Assembly: GCA_035533595.1 (NCBI GenBank)
Contig: DATLTN010000042.1
Span: 1-44,396 of the forward strand
Length of the DNA stretch: 44,396 nucleotides
Reading direction: 5' to 3'
Source of the DNA: Acidimicrobiales bacterium
Lineage (GTDB): Bacteria > Actinomycetota > Acidimicrobiia > Acidimicrobiales > Bog-793
Each line of letters begins with the position of its first letter. Within the stretch, counting starts at the first letter, position 1. This document shows, piece after piece, positions 16,238 through 23,960 of the stretch. The position numbers and the translations under genes are program-made. The notes below the pieces were generated by a model. It was given only the letters and a program-made list of their open reading frames with translations. It was not told where the DNA came from and did not search any database.

Positions 16238-17179
16238 TCAGTCCCCCGAGGTCGTCGCGAGATGGCCGAAGAGAGCCTCCAGACGGCGCACGGCCGCGGG
16301 GTCGAGCGGCGGCGAGTCGATCGAGGCGACGTTCTCGGTGAGGTGCTCGGGGCTGCCCGTCCCGGTGAGGATCACCGCCCCGGGCGCCTGGTGGCGAGCA
16401 AAGCGGTAGGCGGCGTCGACGAGCGAGCGGGCCCCGCCCTCGCGGACGAGGAACTCGAGCGGCTCACCGGTTCCGAGGAGCTCGGCGTCGACCAGGCCGT
16501 CGGTGACGAGCCCGGCGAGGATCTCGTGGAGGCGCTCGGGGCGGCTGAGTGCCCTGCGCACCGCGTACATCACCTCGACGCCCGTGCCGCGCTTCGCCGC
16601 GGCGGGGAGGACCGAGCGCTGCGCGCTCGGGTTCAGGAAGTTGAAGCCGACCATCACGACATCGAAGCGGTCGTCCACGAGGGCGAGGCGCAGCAGCTCG
16701 TGCTCGAGGTCGGTGCCGAAGTCCTCCGAGATCGCGAGGAAGCGCGCCGAGCCCTTGGCGCGGAACTCCTCGAGCACCGGTAGCAGCTCCTCCATCGCGA
16801 ACTCGTAGTCGGCGACCTCGACCGCGTGCAGGTGGAGGAGGTCGACGACGTCGGTCCCGAGGTTGCGGAGCGACTCCTCGAGGGCCTGGCGCACCTCCTC
16901 CGCGGAGTTGCGCTCGCCGAGGCGCTTGCGGGGGCGGACCTTGGTCGAGAGCACGATCTCGTCGCGCCGCCCGGCGATCGCCTTGCCGACGATCTCCTCG
17001 GTCCCGTAGGTGGGGGCGGTGTCGACGAAGGTGATCCCGAGGTCGAGCGCGTGACGGACGAGGTCGATCGGGGACTGCGCGTCGGCGCCGGTGCGCAGGC
17101 CGAGGCGGCTCGGTCCCCCCGCGCCGAGGCCGGCGACGCTCGCGGTGAGACCGGTGCGACCAAGGGTGATCTGCTGCAT
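16238..17179 (-). CDS. Aldo/keto reductase
   Basis: The 313-residue (beta/alpha)8 enzyme has the catalytic tetrad in place. D53 and Y58 lie in ITFVDTAPTYG, K80 in EIVLSTKVRP and H118 in VVDLLHLHAV. A nucleotide-binding segment GAVILTGTGSPEHL near the C-terminus corresponds to the NADPH site. It reduces a carbonyl to an alcohol. The substrate is unknown. Its ATG overlaps the stop codon of the upstream decarboxylase gene by one base (TGATG), so the two proteins are translationally coupled and likely act in the same pathway. Confidence 0.9.
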   Translation of the reverse strand: MQQITLGRTGLTASVAGLGAGGPSRLGLRTGADAQSPIDLVRHALDLGITFVDTAPTYGTEEIVGKAIAGRRDEIVLSTKVRPRKRLGERNSAEEVRQALEESLRNLGTDVVDLLHLHAVEVADYEFAMEELLPVLEEFRAKGSARFLAISEDFGTDLEHELLRLALVDDRFDVVMVGFNFLNPSAQRSVLPAAAKRGTGVEVMYAVRRALSRPERLHEILAGLVTDGLVDAELLGTGEPLEFLVREGGARSLVDAAYRFARHQAPGAVILTGTGSPEHLTENVASIDSPPLDPAAVRRLEALFGHLATTSGD

Positions 17180-18588
17180 CAGCTCAACCTACGCGCCCGC
17201 CGGATCCCCGCCTTTGCGGCCGCACCGAGCGGCGCGGCGATGCTCGCCTCGACGTCCTCGGTGCTCGTCGCCCAGCAGCTCACGCTGATCCGCATCGCAG
17301 AGCGGTCCCGCCACTGCGTCGGCCCGCACCAACAGGTGCCCTCCTGTTGCAGTGCGGCGATCACCGCCGCGTTGCGCTCGGCGCCGCCGAAGTCGACGAC
17401 CACCTGGTTGAGGTGGACGCGGTTGAGTACTTCGTGGCCGGCGTCCACGAGCGCCGCGGCGAAGCGGCGGGCGTGCGCGCAGCTCGCGGCGACGAGCGCC
17501 GCGAGGCCCTCGCGCCCGAGCGAGGCGAGCACCGCCCAGACCTCCGCCCCGCGGGCGCGCTGGGAGGTCTGGGGGGTGTAGCGCATCGGGTCGCGGCCGG
17601 CCCCCCGCGGCAGGTAGGCGGCGGCGGCCTGCATCGCCTGCGCGAGGTCCTCGGGGTCGCGCACGAGGGCGATGCCGCAGTCGTAGGTGGTGTTCAGCCA
17701 CTTGTGGGCGTCGGTCGCCCAGGAGTCGGCGAGCTCGACGCCCCCCACCTCGTGGGCGAGGGAGGGGCACGCCGCAGCCCACAGGCCGAAGGCGCCGTCC
17801 ACGTGCACCCAGGCGCCGGCGGCGTGCGCCCACTCGACGAGCGGAGCGAAGGGGTCGCTCGCCCCGCTGTTCACGTTGCCGGCCTGCAGGCAGAGGATCG
17901 CCGGGGAGGTGATTGCGGGGAGCGCCTCGGCGAGGATCCGCCCCTCGTCGTCGACGGGCAGCCGGCGGGCGCGGTCGCGGCCGAGGCCGATCAGGCCGAG
18001 CGCCTTGCGCACTGTGGTGTGCGCCTCGTCACCGACGAAGACCTCGACCGGCGGCGCCCCGACGAGGCCGTCGGCGGCGGCGTCCCAGCCCTGCCGGCGG
18101 AGGACCGCGTCGCGTGCCGCGGCGAGGCAGCTCGCGTTGGCCATCGAGGCGCCGGTGACGAAGCCGCCACCGGTCGTGGCGGGGAGGCCGAGGAGCTCGA
18201 CGACCCATCCGAGCGCGATCGCCTCGAGGTGCGGGGCCGCCGGCGACATCACCCCGAGCGCGACGTTCTGGTCCCAGGCGGCGAGGAGCCACGAGGAGGC
18301 GACCGCGACCGGCAGCGCCCCGCCGTTCACGAAGCCGAAGAAGCGGGGCCCGGCGGTGGCGACGGTCGCGGGCGAGCCGAGCCCGTCGAGGAGGGCGAGG
18401 ACCTCGGTCTCCTCGAGGCCCCGCTCGGGGAGCGCCGCGGGGAAACCGGAGAGCGCCGCGATCCCGCCGGGGTCCGGGCGCACCGGCCGGCCGGCGAGCT
18501 CGGCGAGGTAGCGCTTGGCGCGCGCCGCCGCGTCGTCGAGGAGCACCGCACGGCCGGCGAGGCGACGGGTGACCGCCTCGTCGTCCAT
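17179..18588 (-). CDS. PLP-dependent group II amino acid decarboxylase
   Basis: The 469-residue protein is a fold-type I decarboxylase of the aromatic-amino-acid/diaminobutyrate/glutamate decarboxylase group. H190 (FVGDEAHTTVRKA) is the base-stacking histidine. D264 (AWVHVDGAFGLW) contacts the pyridine nitrogen. K296 (SWATDAHKWLNTTYD) is the Schiff-base lysine. The substrate pocket is not decisive for one amino acid. It is the middle gene of a minus-strand run. The upstream methyltransferase stop is 2 nt from its ATG, and its own stop overlaps the reductase start. Expected product: an amine that could be methylated or further processed by the neighbours. Confidence 0.9.
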   Translation of the reverse strand: MDDEAVTRRLAGRAVLLDDAAARAKRYLAELAGRPVRPDPGGIAALSGFPAALPERGLEETEVLALLDGLGSPATVATAGPRFFGFVNGGALPVAVASSWLLAAWDQNVALGVMSPAAPHLEAIALGWVVELLGLPATTGGGFVTGASMANASCLAAARDAVLRRQGWDAAADGLVGAPPVEVFVGDEAHTTVRKALGLIGLGRDRARRLPVDDEGRILAEALPAITSPAILCLQAGNVNSGASDPFAPLVEWAHAAGAWVHVDGAFGLWAAACPSLAHEVGGVELADSWATDAHKWLNTTYDCGIALVRDPEDLAQAMQAAAAYLPRGAGRDPMRYTPQTSQRARGAEVWAVLASLGREGLAALVAASCAHARRFAAALVDAGHEVLNRVHLNQVVVDFGGAERNAAVIAALQQEGTCWCGPTQWRDRSAMRISVSCWATSTEDVEASIAAPLGAAAKAGIRRARRLS

Positions 18589-18590
18589 GG

Positions 18591-19367
18591 TCAGCCCGGT
18601 GCTGGCGCGGCGGCGACCTTGCGCAGCGCCACCACCTCGGTGATCGGGGTGAGGTCGACGCTGTCGCCCTCGACGAGCTCGTCGAGGCCGGCGAGCAGCT
18701 CGGCGCGCCGCGCCTCGGGGAGGCGGGCGACCGGGCTCGAGGAGCGGACGCGGCCGAGGAGGCCGGCGCGGTCGATGACGTGGTGGTTGGCGAGCGTGAC
18801 CTGCCCGATCAGCTCGAAGTGCGGATCGGCGAGGACGACCGAGCGCCAGTCGCCCCCCGGGGTGACCTCGCCCCCCTCGGCCTCGGCGATGCGGCGGATC
18901 TCGGAGATGCGCCGCTGCACGGGGTTGGTCTTGTCGTGGCCGTTCATCGCGATCACGAACTCGCCACCGTCGCGCAGCACTCTCGCGATCTCCGCGAGCG
19001 CGACCGTGTTCGCGAACCAGTGGATCGCCATGCCGCAGGTGAGAACGTCGGCGCAGCCGTCGGGCAGCGGGATCGACTCCGCGGCGGCGTCGAGGATCTC
19101 GACGTCGGGGAGGATGCGGCGGAACTCCTCGCGCATCGCGGCGAGCGGCTCGACGCCGATGACGCGCGCCCCGCTCTCGACGAGGAGTCGCGTGAGCTTG
19201 CCGGTTCCGGCCGCGAGGTCGACCACCGTCGAGCCGGGGGCGAGCGCGCCGCGCTCCATCACCCAGTCGAGGAGGCTGCGGGGATAGCCGGGACGTCCCT
19301 GCTCGTACTCGGTGGCGACGTTGTCGAAGGCGCTCGCCTGGGGGTGTACGACCACGCCGCCAATCAT
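18591..19367 (-). CDS. Class I SAM-dependent methyltransferase (UbiE/Methyltransf_11 type)
   Basis: The protein of about 258 residues opens FDNVATEYEQGRPGYP, a pattern typical of the Methyltransf_11/25 group. Motif I is TVVDLAAGTGKLTRLL, motif II lies around DVLTCGMAIHWFAN, and the post motif is LRDGGEFVIAMNG. It is the first gene of the minus-strand cassette with the PLP decarboxylase and aldo/keto reductase. The ATG complementary to 19365-19367 lacks a strong ribosome site, and GTG codons a few residues in are alternatives. The frame open upstream to 19520 overlaps the divergent HTH gene and is unlikely to be used. Confidence 0.82.
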   Translation of the reverse strand: MIGGVVVHPQASAFDNVATEYEQGRPGYPRSLLDWVMERGALAPGSTVVDLAAGTGKLTRLLVESGARVIGVEPLAAMREEFRRILPDVEILDAAAESIPLPDGCADVLTCGMAIHWFANTVALAEIARVLRDGGEFVIAMNGHDKTNPVQRRISEIRRIAEAEGGEVTPGGDWRSVVLADPHFELIGQVTLANHHVIDRAGLLGRVRSSSPVARLPEARRAELLAGLDELVEGDSVDLTPITEVVALRKVAAAPAPG

Positions 19368-19421
19368 GCCAGGGGCGGCGCCGCCCGGCCCGTGAGGTCG
19401 ATGACGCACCATGGCGCGGCG

Positions 19422-19441
19422 ATCGGGCATGCTTTCCCGAT
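19422..19441. promoter_or_regulatory. Dyad in the divergent methyltransferase/HTH intergenic region
   Basis: ATCGGG (19422-19427) and CCCGAT (19436-19441) form a 6-bp inverted repeat with 8 nt between. It lies between two divergent genes, a usual place for an operator. The arms are short, so it could be chance in this GC-rich context. Confidence 0.25.
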
Positions 19442-19468
19442 GGATCGGCACCCCCTCTCGTCGCGGAC

Positions 19469-20638
19469 GTGGCCGGTCGGGGTCACGCCGACGTGGTGAG
19501 GCTCTTCCGGCGGAGCGCACCGGAGGTGGAGACCTCCTCGGTCGCGGTGCAGGTGCGGCCCGCGCCCCCCGCCGACCCGATCGAGCTCGGCCTGCTGCTG
19601 CGGACCGCCCGTGAGCGTTCCGAGCTGCGCCTCGAGGACGTGCGTGACGCGATCAGCGTCCCGGTCGTCGACCTCGACGCCCTCGAACGCGGCCGCCTGG
19701 AGACGCTCCACACCCAGCAGGCTGCGGTCGTGGTCCTCTTTCGCTATGCCCAGCACCTCGGCCTCGAGCCCGACGAGCTCGTCCCGGTGCTGCGCGCCCA
19801 CTGGCCGCACCGGGGCCTCTCGGTCGACGCCTTCGCCTCCCCCCATGGCATTACCCCCCTCGCCGAGCTGCAGGTCGCGAGGGGTCTGCTGCTGCCGATC
19901 GCGACCCCTGGCCCGCTCGCGGCGAAGGCACTCGGCCTCTCCGAGGCCACCCGGTCGCTCCTCGAGTCCGGTTCGGCGAAGCGGCTGTTCGCGCTGAAGG
20001 TGCTCGCACCGACGAGCGTCGTGCGCCGCGCGCGCCTCGCGGACGCGGCGGCGGCCGCGGTCGGGGCGATCGGGGAGGCGGAGCGCCCCGACGCGCTCGG
20101 CAGCGGCGAGGTCGAGGGCGCCGAGGCGCGCACCGAGGACCCCGCGACGGCGGCCACCGCGGGGGGAGCGCCCAGAAGCGAGGAGGCGGCCGCGCCCGAC
20201 GAGCCGCGCGAGGCCCCCTCGGCCGCGGCCGCGGAGCTGGAGGAGGACGCGTTCGGGCTGCCGATGACGCCGGTCGTCGCCGCTCAGGCGACCGAGGTCG
20301 CGGACGACGACCCACCCGCTCCGATCGCCGAGGAGCCGTCGATCCTCGTCTCGCTCGACCAGTGGATCGAGCCCGAGCCCGCTGCCGTCCCCGTGGCGGC
20401 CCCCGAGGAGCCGCTGGCGGAGGCCGCGGGGGGAGCCGAGACGAGCGGCGGCGAGGCCGTCGCCTCCGCGGCACCGGTGCCCGAGGAGCAGGTGGCCCCG
20501 GCCCCCGTCGAGGGCCCTCTGCCGCTCCGGATCACGGCGGAGTCGCAGCGCCGCTGGGGGCAGCACCTCGCCCGCTTCCTCTCCGAGCGCCTCGACCTCG
20601 CCCACGGGGAGCAGGCACCGCCGGGCGCCGCAGGCTGA
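19469..20638 (+). CDS. RodZ-type helix-turn-helix protein with long acidic Ala/Pro/Glu tail
   Basis: Residues about 38-85 form an HTH of the RodZ/XRE_25 type. It reads LGLLLRTARERSELRLEDVRDAISV followed by VDLDALERGRLETL, the motif in which RodZ binds MreB or DNA. After this come a helical region (to about 190) and a low-complexity acidic segment of roughly 150 residues rich in Ala, Glu and Pro. A short basic C-terminal helix (RRWGQHLARFLSERLDLAH) ends the protein. No transmembrane helix is visible, unlike classical RodZ, so it may be a cytoplasmic regulator. Start codon choice is uncertain: GTG at 19469, 19493 or 19496, all without a strong ribosome site. Confidence 0.7.
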   Translation: MAGRGHADVVRLFRRSAPEVETSSVAVQVRPAPPADPIELGLLLRTARERSELRLEDVRDAISVPVVDLDALERGRLETLHTQQAAVVVLFRYAQHLGLEPDELVPVLRAHWPHRGLSVDAFASPHGITPLAELQVARGLLLPIATPGPLAAKALGLSEATRSLLESGSAKRLFALKVLAPTSVVRRARLADAAAAAVGAIGEAERPDALGSGEVEGAEARTEDPATAATAGGAPRSEEAAAPDEPREAPSAAAAELEEDAFGLPMTPVVAAQATEVADDDPPAPIAEEPSILVSLDQWIEPEPAAVPVAAPEEPLAEAAGGAETSGGEAVASAAPVPEEQVAPAPVEGPLPLRITAESQRRWGQHLARFLSERLDLAHGEQAPPGAAG

Positions 20639-20744
20639 GCGCTTCGATCAGGGTCGATGCTCCGTCGGGCGCTAACCTTGCAGCACTCGAACGATTCGGC
20701 CCGCCGGGCCGGGGCGGCCCCGACAGGCGAAGGAGGAGAGGCAG

Positions 20745-21038
20745 ATGCCCAGCGCAATTGGGGCAACGCCGGAGACACTCCAGGAGCTCTCCCAGGAGAT
20801 CCAGCAGGGCGCGACCGCGATCGAGACGCTCCTCGACCAGCTCGCCGCGAAGGTGCGGCCGCTCACCACGGACTGGCAGGGGAGCGCGAGCGAGTCCTTC
20901 GACGACCTCTGGGCCCAGTGGCAGGCCGGTGCCGAGCACGTCCACCAGGCGCTCGTCGCGATCTCCGAGCTGCTCGCGAAGGCCGGCGTCGCCTACGCCG
21001 AGGCCGACCGCTCGATCGCCGCCGCCTTCCAGCTGTAG
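20745..21038 (+). CDS. WXG100 family (ESAT-6-like) type VII secretion substrate
   Basis: This 97-residue helical-hairpin protein has the defining W-X-G turn at W44-Q-G46 (TDWQGSASESFDD). Amphipathic helices lie on both sides, the expected size for a WXG100 protein. Such proteins form dimers and are exported by EccC-type ATPases. A strong AGGAGG ribosome site precedes the ATG. No EccB, EccC, EccD or mycosin gene and no second WXG100 partner is in the window, so it is an orphan here. A TAACCT element near 20671 may be its -10 box. The following aroA starts 11 nt after its stop codon. Confidence 0.88.
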   Translation: MPSAIGATPETLQELSQEIQQGATAIETLLDQLAAKVRPLTTDWQGSASESFDDLWAQWQAGAEHVHQALVAISELLAKAGVAYAEADRSIAAAFQL

Positions 21039-21049
21039 CGCTGGCGCCG

Positions 21050-22312
21050 ATGGCGCTGACCGTCGCCTCCCTCGAACGGCGCATCGACGCGGACGTCGAG
21101 CTCCCCGGCTCGAAGAGCATCACCAACCGGGCGCTCCTCGCCGCCGCGCTGGCCCGTGGCCACAGCTCGCTCAGCCGGGTGCTGCTCGCCGACGACACCG
21201 AGGCGATGCTCGACTGCGCCCGCGCCCTCGGGGCCGTCGTCGACCACGACCCTGCGGCGGCGACGGCCGAGATCGAGGGGATCGACGGGGCACTGCCGCC
21301 CACGGGGACGGCCTTCGCCCGGCAGTCCGGGACGACGGCGCGCTTCGTCGCCCCCGTCGTCGCCCTCGCGCGGGGGCCCTGGCGCCTCGACGGCGACCCG
21401 CAGCTCGCGGCGCGACCGATGGGGGATCTCTTCAGTGCGCTGCGCGCGCTCGGCGCGGTGGTGGGGGAGGCCCCGGCGGGGCGTTCGCTGCCCGTCGAGA
21501 TCTCCGGGCCCATCGTCGGGCGGCGGGCGAGCGTCTCGGGCGAGGTGTCGAGCCAGTTCCTCTCGGGGCTCCTGCTCGCCGCGCCGCTCGCCCCCGAGGG
21601 TCTCGAGATCACCGTCGAGGGCGCCCTCGTCTCGGCGCCCTACGTGGCGATGACCGCCGCGGTGATGCGGGACTTCGGCGCACAGGTCGACGCGGAGGGG
21701 CGCCGCTACCGGGTCGCGCCCGGTGGCTACCGCGGCGCCAGTCTCGCGATCGAGCCCGACGCCTCGGCGGCCTCCTACTTCTTTGCCGCGGCGGCGATCG
21801 GTGGCGGGCGGGTCGCCGTCGACGGCCTCGGGAGCGACTCGGTGCAGGGTGACCTCGCCTTTGTCGAGGTGCTGGCCGCGATGGGTGCCGCCGTCTCCTC
21901 CTCGCCGAGGGCGACCGAGGTGCGCGGCCCCCGTCGCCTCGGCGGGGTCTCGGTCGACTGCGGCTCCTTCTCGGACACCGTCCCGACGCTCGCCGTGGTG
22001 GCGGCCTTTGCCGAGGGGCCGACCGAGATCCGCGGCGTCGGCTTCATCCGTGCCAAGGAGTCCGACCGCATCGGTGCCGTCGTGAGCGAGCTCGGCCGCT
22101 GTGGCGTCGAGGTGCGCGAGGATCCGGACGGCCTCACGGTCTTTCCCTCCGCAGCGCACGGCGCCCTCGTGCGCACCCACGGCGACCACCGCATCGCGAT
22201 GGCCTTCTCGGTGCTCGGCCTGTTCGTGCCCGGCATCGAGATCGACGACCCGGGCTGTGTGGCGAAGACCTTCCCCGAGTTCTTCGCCGCCCTCGACCAG
22301 CTGCGGAGCTGA
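21050..22312 (+). CDS. aroA: 3-phosphoshikimate 1-carboxyvinyltransferase (EPSP synthase)
   Basis: The 420-residue enzyme joins phosphoenolpyruvate to shikimate-3-phosphate in chorismate synthesis. Substrate-binding motifs are intact: LPGSKSITNRALL (K22, S23, R27), RQSGTTARFV, DPQLAARPMGDL, FIRAKESDRIGAV and THGDHRIAMAFSV. The usual Asn of the N-x-G-T loop is Gln here. The ATG at 21050 lies 11 nt after the WXG100 gene, so the two are probably co-transcribed, although no functional link is known. The TGA at 22310-22312 overlaps the likely start region of the DUF4326 gene. Confidence 0.95.
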   Translation: MALTVASLERRIDADVELPGSKSITNRALLAAALARGHSSLSRVLLADDTEAMLDCARALGAVVDHDPAAATAEIEGIDGALPPTGTAFARQSGTTARFVAPVVALARGPWRLDGDPQLAARPMGDLFSALRALGAVVGEAPAGRSLPVEISGPIVGRRASVSGEVSSQFLSGLLLAAPLAPEGLEITVEGALVSAPYVAMTAAVMRDFGAQVDAEGRRYRVAPGGYRGASLAIEPDASAASYFFAAAAIGGGRVAVDGLGSDSVQGDLAFVEVLAAMGAAVSSSPRATEVRGPRRLGGVSVDCGSFSDTVPTLAVVAAFAEGPTEIRGVGFIRAKESDRIGAVVSELGRCGVEVREDPDGLTVFPSAAHGALVRTHGDHRIAMAFSVLGLFVPGIEIDDPGCVAKTFPEFFAALDQLRS

Positions 22313-22626
22313 GCTGGCTGCGCCGCCTGCAGCTGCACCGCACGAAGGGCTGGCGCAAGCCCACCGGCGCGGTGGTGGTCTCGCGCCCCTCGCGCTGGGG
22401 CAACCCCTTCCGCTTCGGTGTCGACAGCGACGCCGCCACCTGCGCCACCCGCTACGAGGAGGCGCTGTGGTCCGGGGCGCTCGCCTTCGGCCCCGACGAG
22501 GTGCGCGCCGCCCTCGCGGGCCGCGACCTCCTCTGCTGGTGTGGTCCGGGCGATCCCTGCCGTGCCGAGGTGCTGCTGCGGGTCGCGAACGACCCCGCCC
22601 CCGTGCGGGGAGGTGCTCGTCGTTAG
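22309..22626 (+). CDS. DUF4326 domain protein, start codon unusual
   Basis: The small protein (about 100 residues) carries the DUF4326 signature. RTKGWRKPTGAVVVSRPSRW is followed directly by GNPF, and LLCWCGPGDPCRAEVLLRVAN near the end contributes three cysteines. The family is common in actinobacteria and phages, and its function is not established. Conserved residues begin well before the first ordinary start codon (GTG at 22372), which would remove the RTKGWR part. Upstream in this frame there is no ATG, GTG or TTG. A CTG at 22309 overlaps the aroA stop as CTGA, and another CTG lies at 22318. I give the CTG at 22309 as the most likely start, with the boundary uncertain by some residues. 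Confidence 0.7.
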   Translation: MSWLRRLQLHRTKGWRKPTGAVVVSRPSRWGNPFRFGVDSDAATCATRYEEALWSGALAFGPDEVRAALAGRDLLCWCGPGDPCRAEVLLRVANDPAPVRGGARR

Positions 22627-22647
22627 GCGGCGCCGCGCGCCCCGCGG

Positions 22648-23409
22648 TCAGTCGAAGAGGTTCGGCTCCTCCTCGATGATCAGGTCGTAGAGGGGCTGGA
22701 AGCTGAACCACCCGGCGCGGGCGTGGCCGCTCTGCTGGCGGGTGAGGGTCGCGTACTCGGGGTCGATGAGGATCGGCTTGCCGGCGGCCTCGGCGAGGAG
22801 CTGCGCCTGGCAGGTGCGCTCCATCTTCAAGAACCACCACGCCGCCTCGTCGACGGTCTCTCCGACGGTGAGCAGGCCGTGGTTCTGCAGGATCATCGCC
22901 TTGTGCGGGCCGAGGGTCTTCGCCAGGCGCTCGCCCTCGGCCGGGTCGAGGACCACCCCGGTGAAGTCGTCGAAGAGCGCGTGGTCCTCGAAGAACGAGC
23001 AGGCGTCCTGGTTGATCGGGTCGAGCAGGCGCCCGAGCGAGGACCAGGCGCGGCCGTGGATGGAGTGGGTGTGCGCCGCGGCGACGACGTCGGGGCGCGC
23101 CGCGTGCACCTGCGAGTGGATCGCGAAGGCGGCGCGGTTCACGGGGCGGCTGCCCTCCACCACCTCGCCCGACTCGTTCACGAGGATGAGGTCGCTCACC
23201 TTGATGCGCGAGAAGTGCATCCCGTAGGGGTTGACCCAGAAGTGGTCGAGGAGCTCGGGGTCGCGGGCGGTGATGTGGCCGGCGGTGCCCTCGCTGAAGC
23301 CGAAGCGGCCGAAGAGCCGGAAGGCGGCGGCGAGGTGCTGCTTGCGGTAGGTGCGCTCCTCGTCGAGTGTCGTGAACGTCGGCGGGTTCGGACGCGGCTG
23401 CTCGATCAT
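22648..23409 (-). CDS. Class II aldolase/adducin domain protein
   Basis: The 253-residue protein has the metal-site histidines of the fold in AAAHTHSIHGRAWSS and ILQNHGLLTVGETV. The opening FGFSEGTAGHITARDPE and WVNPYGMHFSRI are both typical. The WVNP(Y)G pattern and length are those of the class II aldolase-like proteins common in actinobacteria and fungi. Their substrates are largely unknown. The ATG complementary to 23407-23409 is preceded by GGGGAG. A small membrane protein gene (23500-23865) lies upstream in the same orientation, 90 nt away. Confidence 0.87.
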   Translation of the reverse strand: MIEQPRPNPPTFTTLDEERTYRKQHLAAAFRLFGRFGFSEGTAGHITARDPELLDHFWVNPYGMHFSRIKVSDLILVNESGEVVEGSRPVNRAAFAIHSQVHAARPDVVAAAHTHSIHGRAWSSLGRLLDPINQDACSFFEDHALFDDFTGVVLDPAEGERLAKTLGPHKAMILQNHGLLTVGETVDEAAWWFLKMERTCQAQLLAEAAGKPILIDPEYATLTRQQSGHARAGWFSFQPLYDLIIEEEPNLFD

Positions 23410-23499
23410 CGATGACTCCCCTGCGAGCGGAAATGGCTGCTCAGCCACGATCGCGCCCGCTCGCGGGTGCGTCAAGGCAACCTCGGCGCGGTGCCTCGC

Positions 23500-23865
23500 C
23501 TACCGCGGTTCGCGGCGCTCTTCCGCGCCGAGGGCGGCTCCCTCGGGCGGCTCCTCGAGGAGCGTGCTCCAGTCGCCGATCCAGTAGTCCTCGCGCTCGC
23601 GGGCGCGCCGGCGACGGCGCGCCACGAGGGCCGGGTTCTCGACCCTCCAGGCGAAGGCGAGGGCGAGCCCCATCACCAGGCCGTAGAGGGCGAACCAGGC
23701 GGTGAAGGCGATCCAGCGGCCGGCGCTCTCGCTCGTGCCCCCGAGGAGGGGGATGCGCCCCGCGAGCAGTCCGAGGGGGCCGAAGGCGACCGACATCCCG
23801 ACAGAGAGCGCGACGATCCGCCGCTCGGTGCGATGGGGGGACGGGGTGCGGTCCATGGCGCTCAT
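23500..23865 (-). CDS. Small membrane protein with two transmembrane helices
   Basis: The 121-residue product has a short basic N-terminus, two hydrophobic segments (IVALSVGMSVAFGPLGLLAG and WIAFTAWFALYGLVMGLALA) and a strongly basic stretch RRRRRAREREDYW. An acidic tail follows. The positive-inside rule puts both ends in the cytoplasm. The family is not recognised. High third-position G+C and clean membrane segments support a real gene. Confidence 0.6.
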   Translation of the reverse strand: MSAMDRTPSPHRTERRIVALSVGMSVAFGPLGLLAGRIPLLGGTSESAGRWIAFTAWFALYGLVMGLALAFAWRVENPALVARRRRRAREREDYWIGDWSTLLEEPPEGAALGAEERREPR

Positions 23866-23960
23866 CGCCAGTTGTAGCGCGTGGATGACCGCAGCGGTGC
23901 TCAGCTGCGAAGATGCGGCCGACGGAGGGCGCCGGGCGGCGCCTCCGGGGAGGAGCTTCG

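Noticed and set aside
13289-23409. Two class II aldolase genes considered as a duplicated unit
   Set aside because: The proteins differ widely in sequence and flanking genes, and no repeated DNA flanks them.
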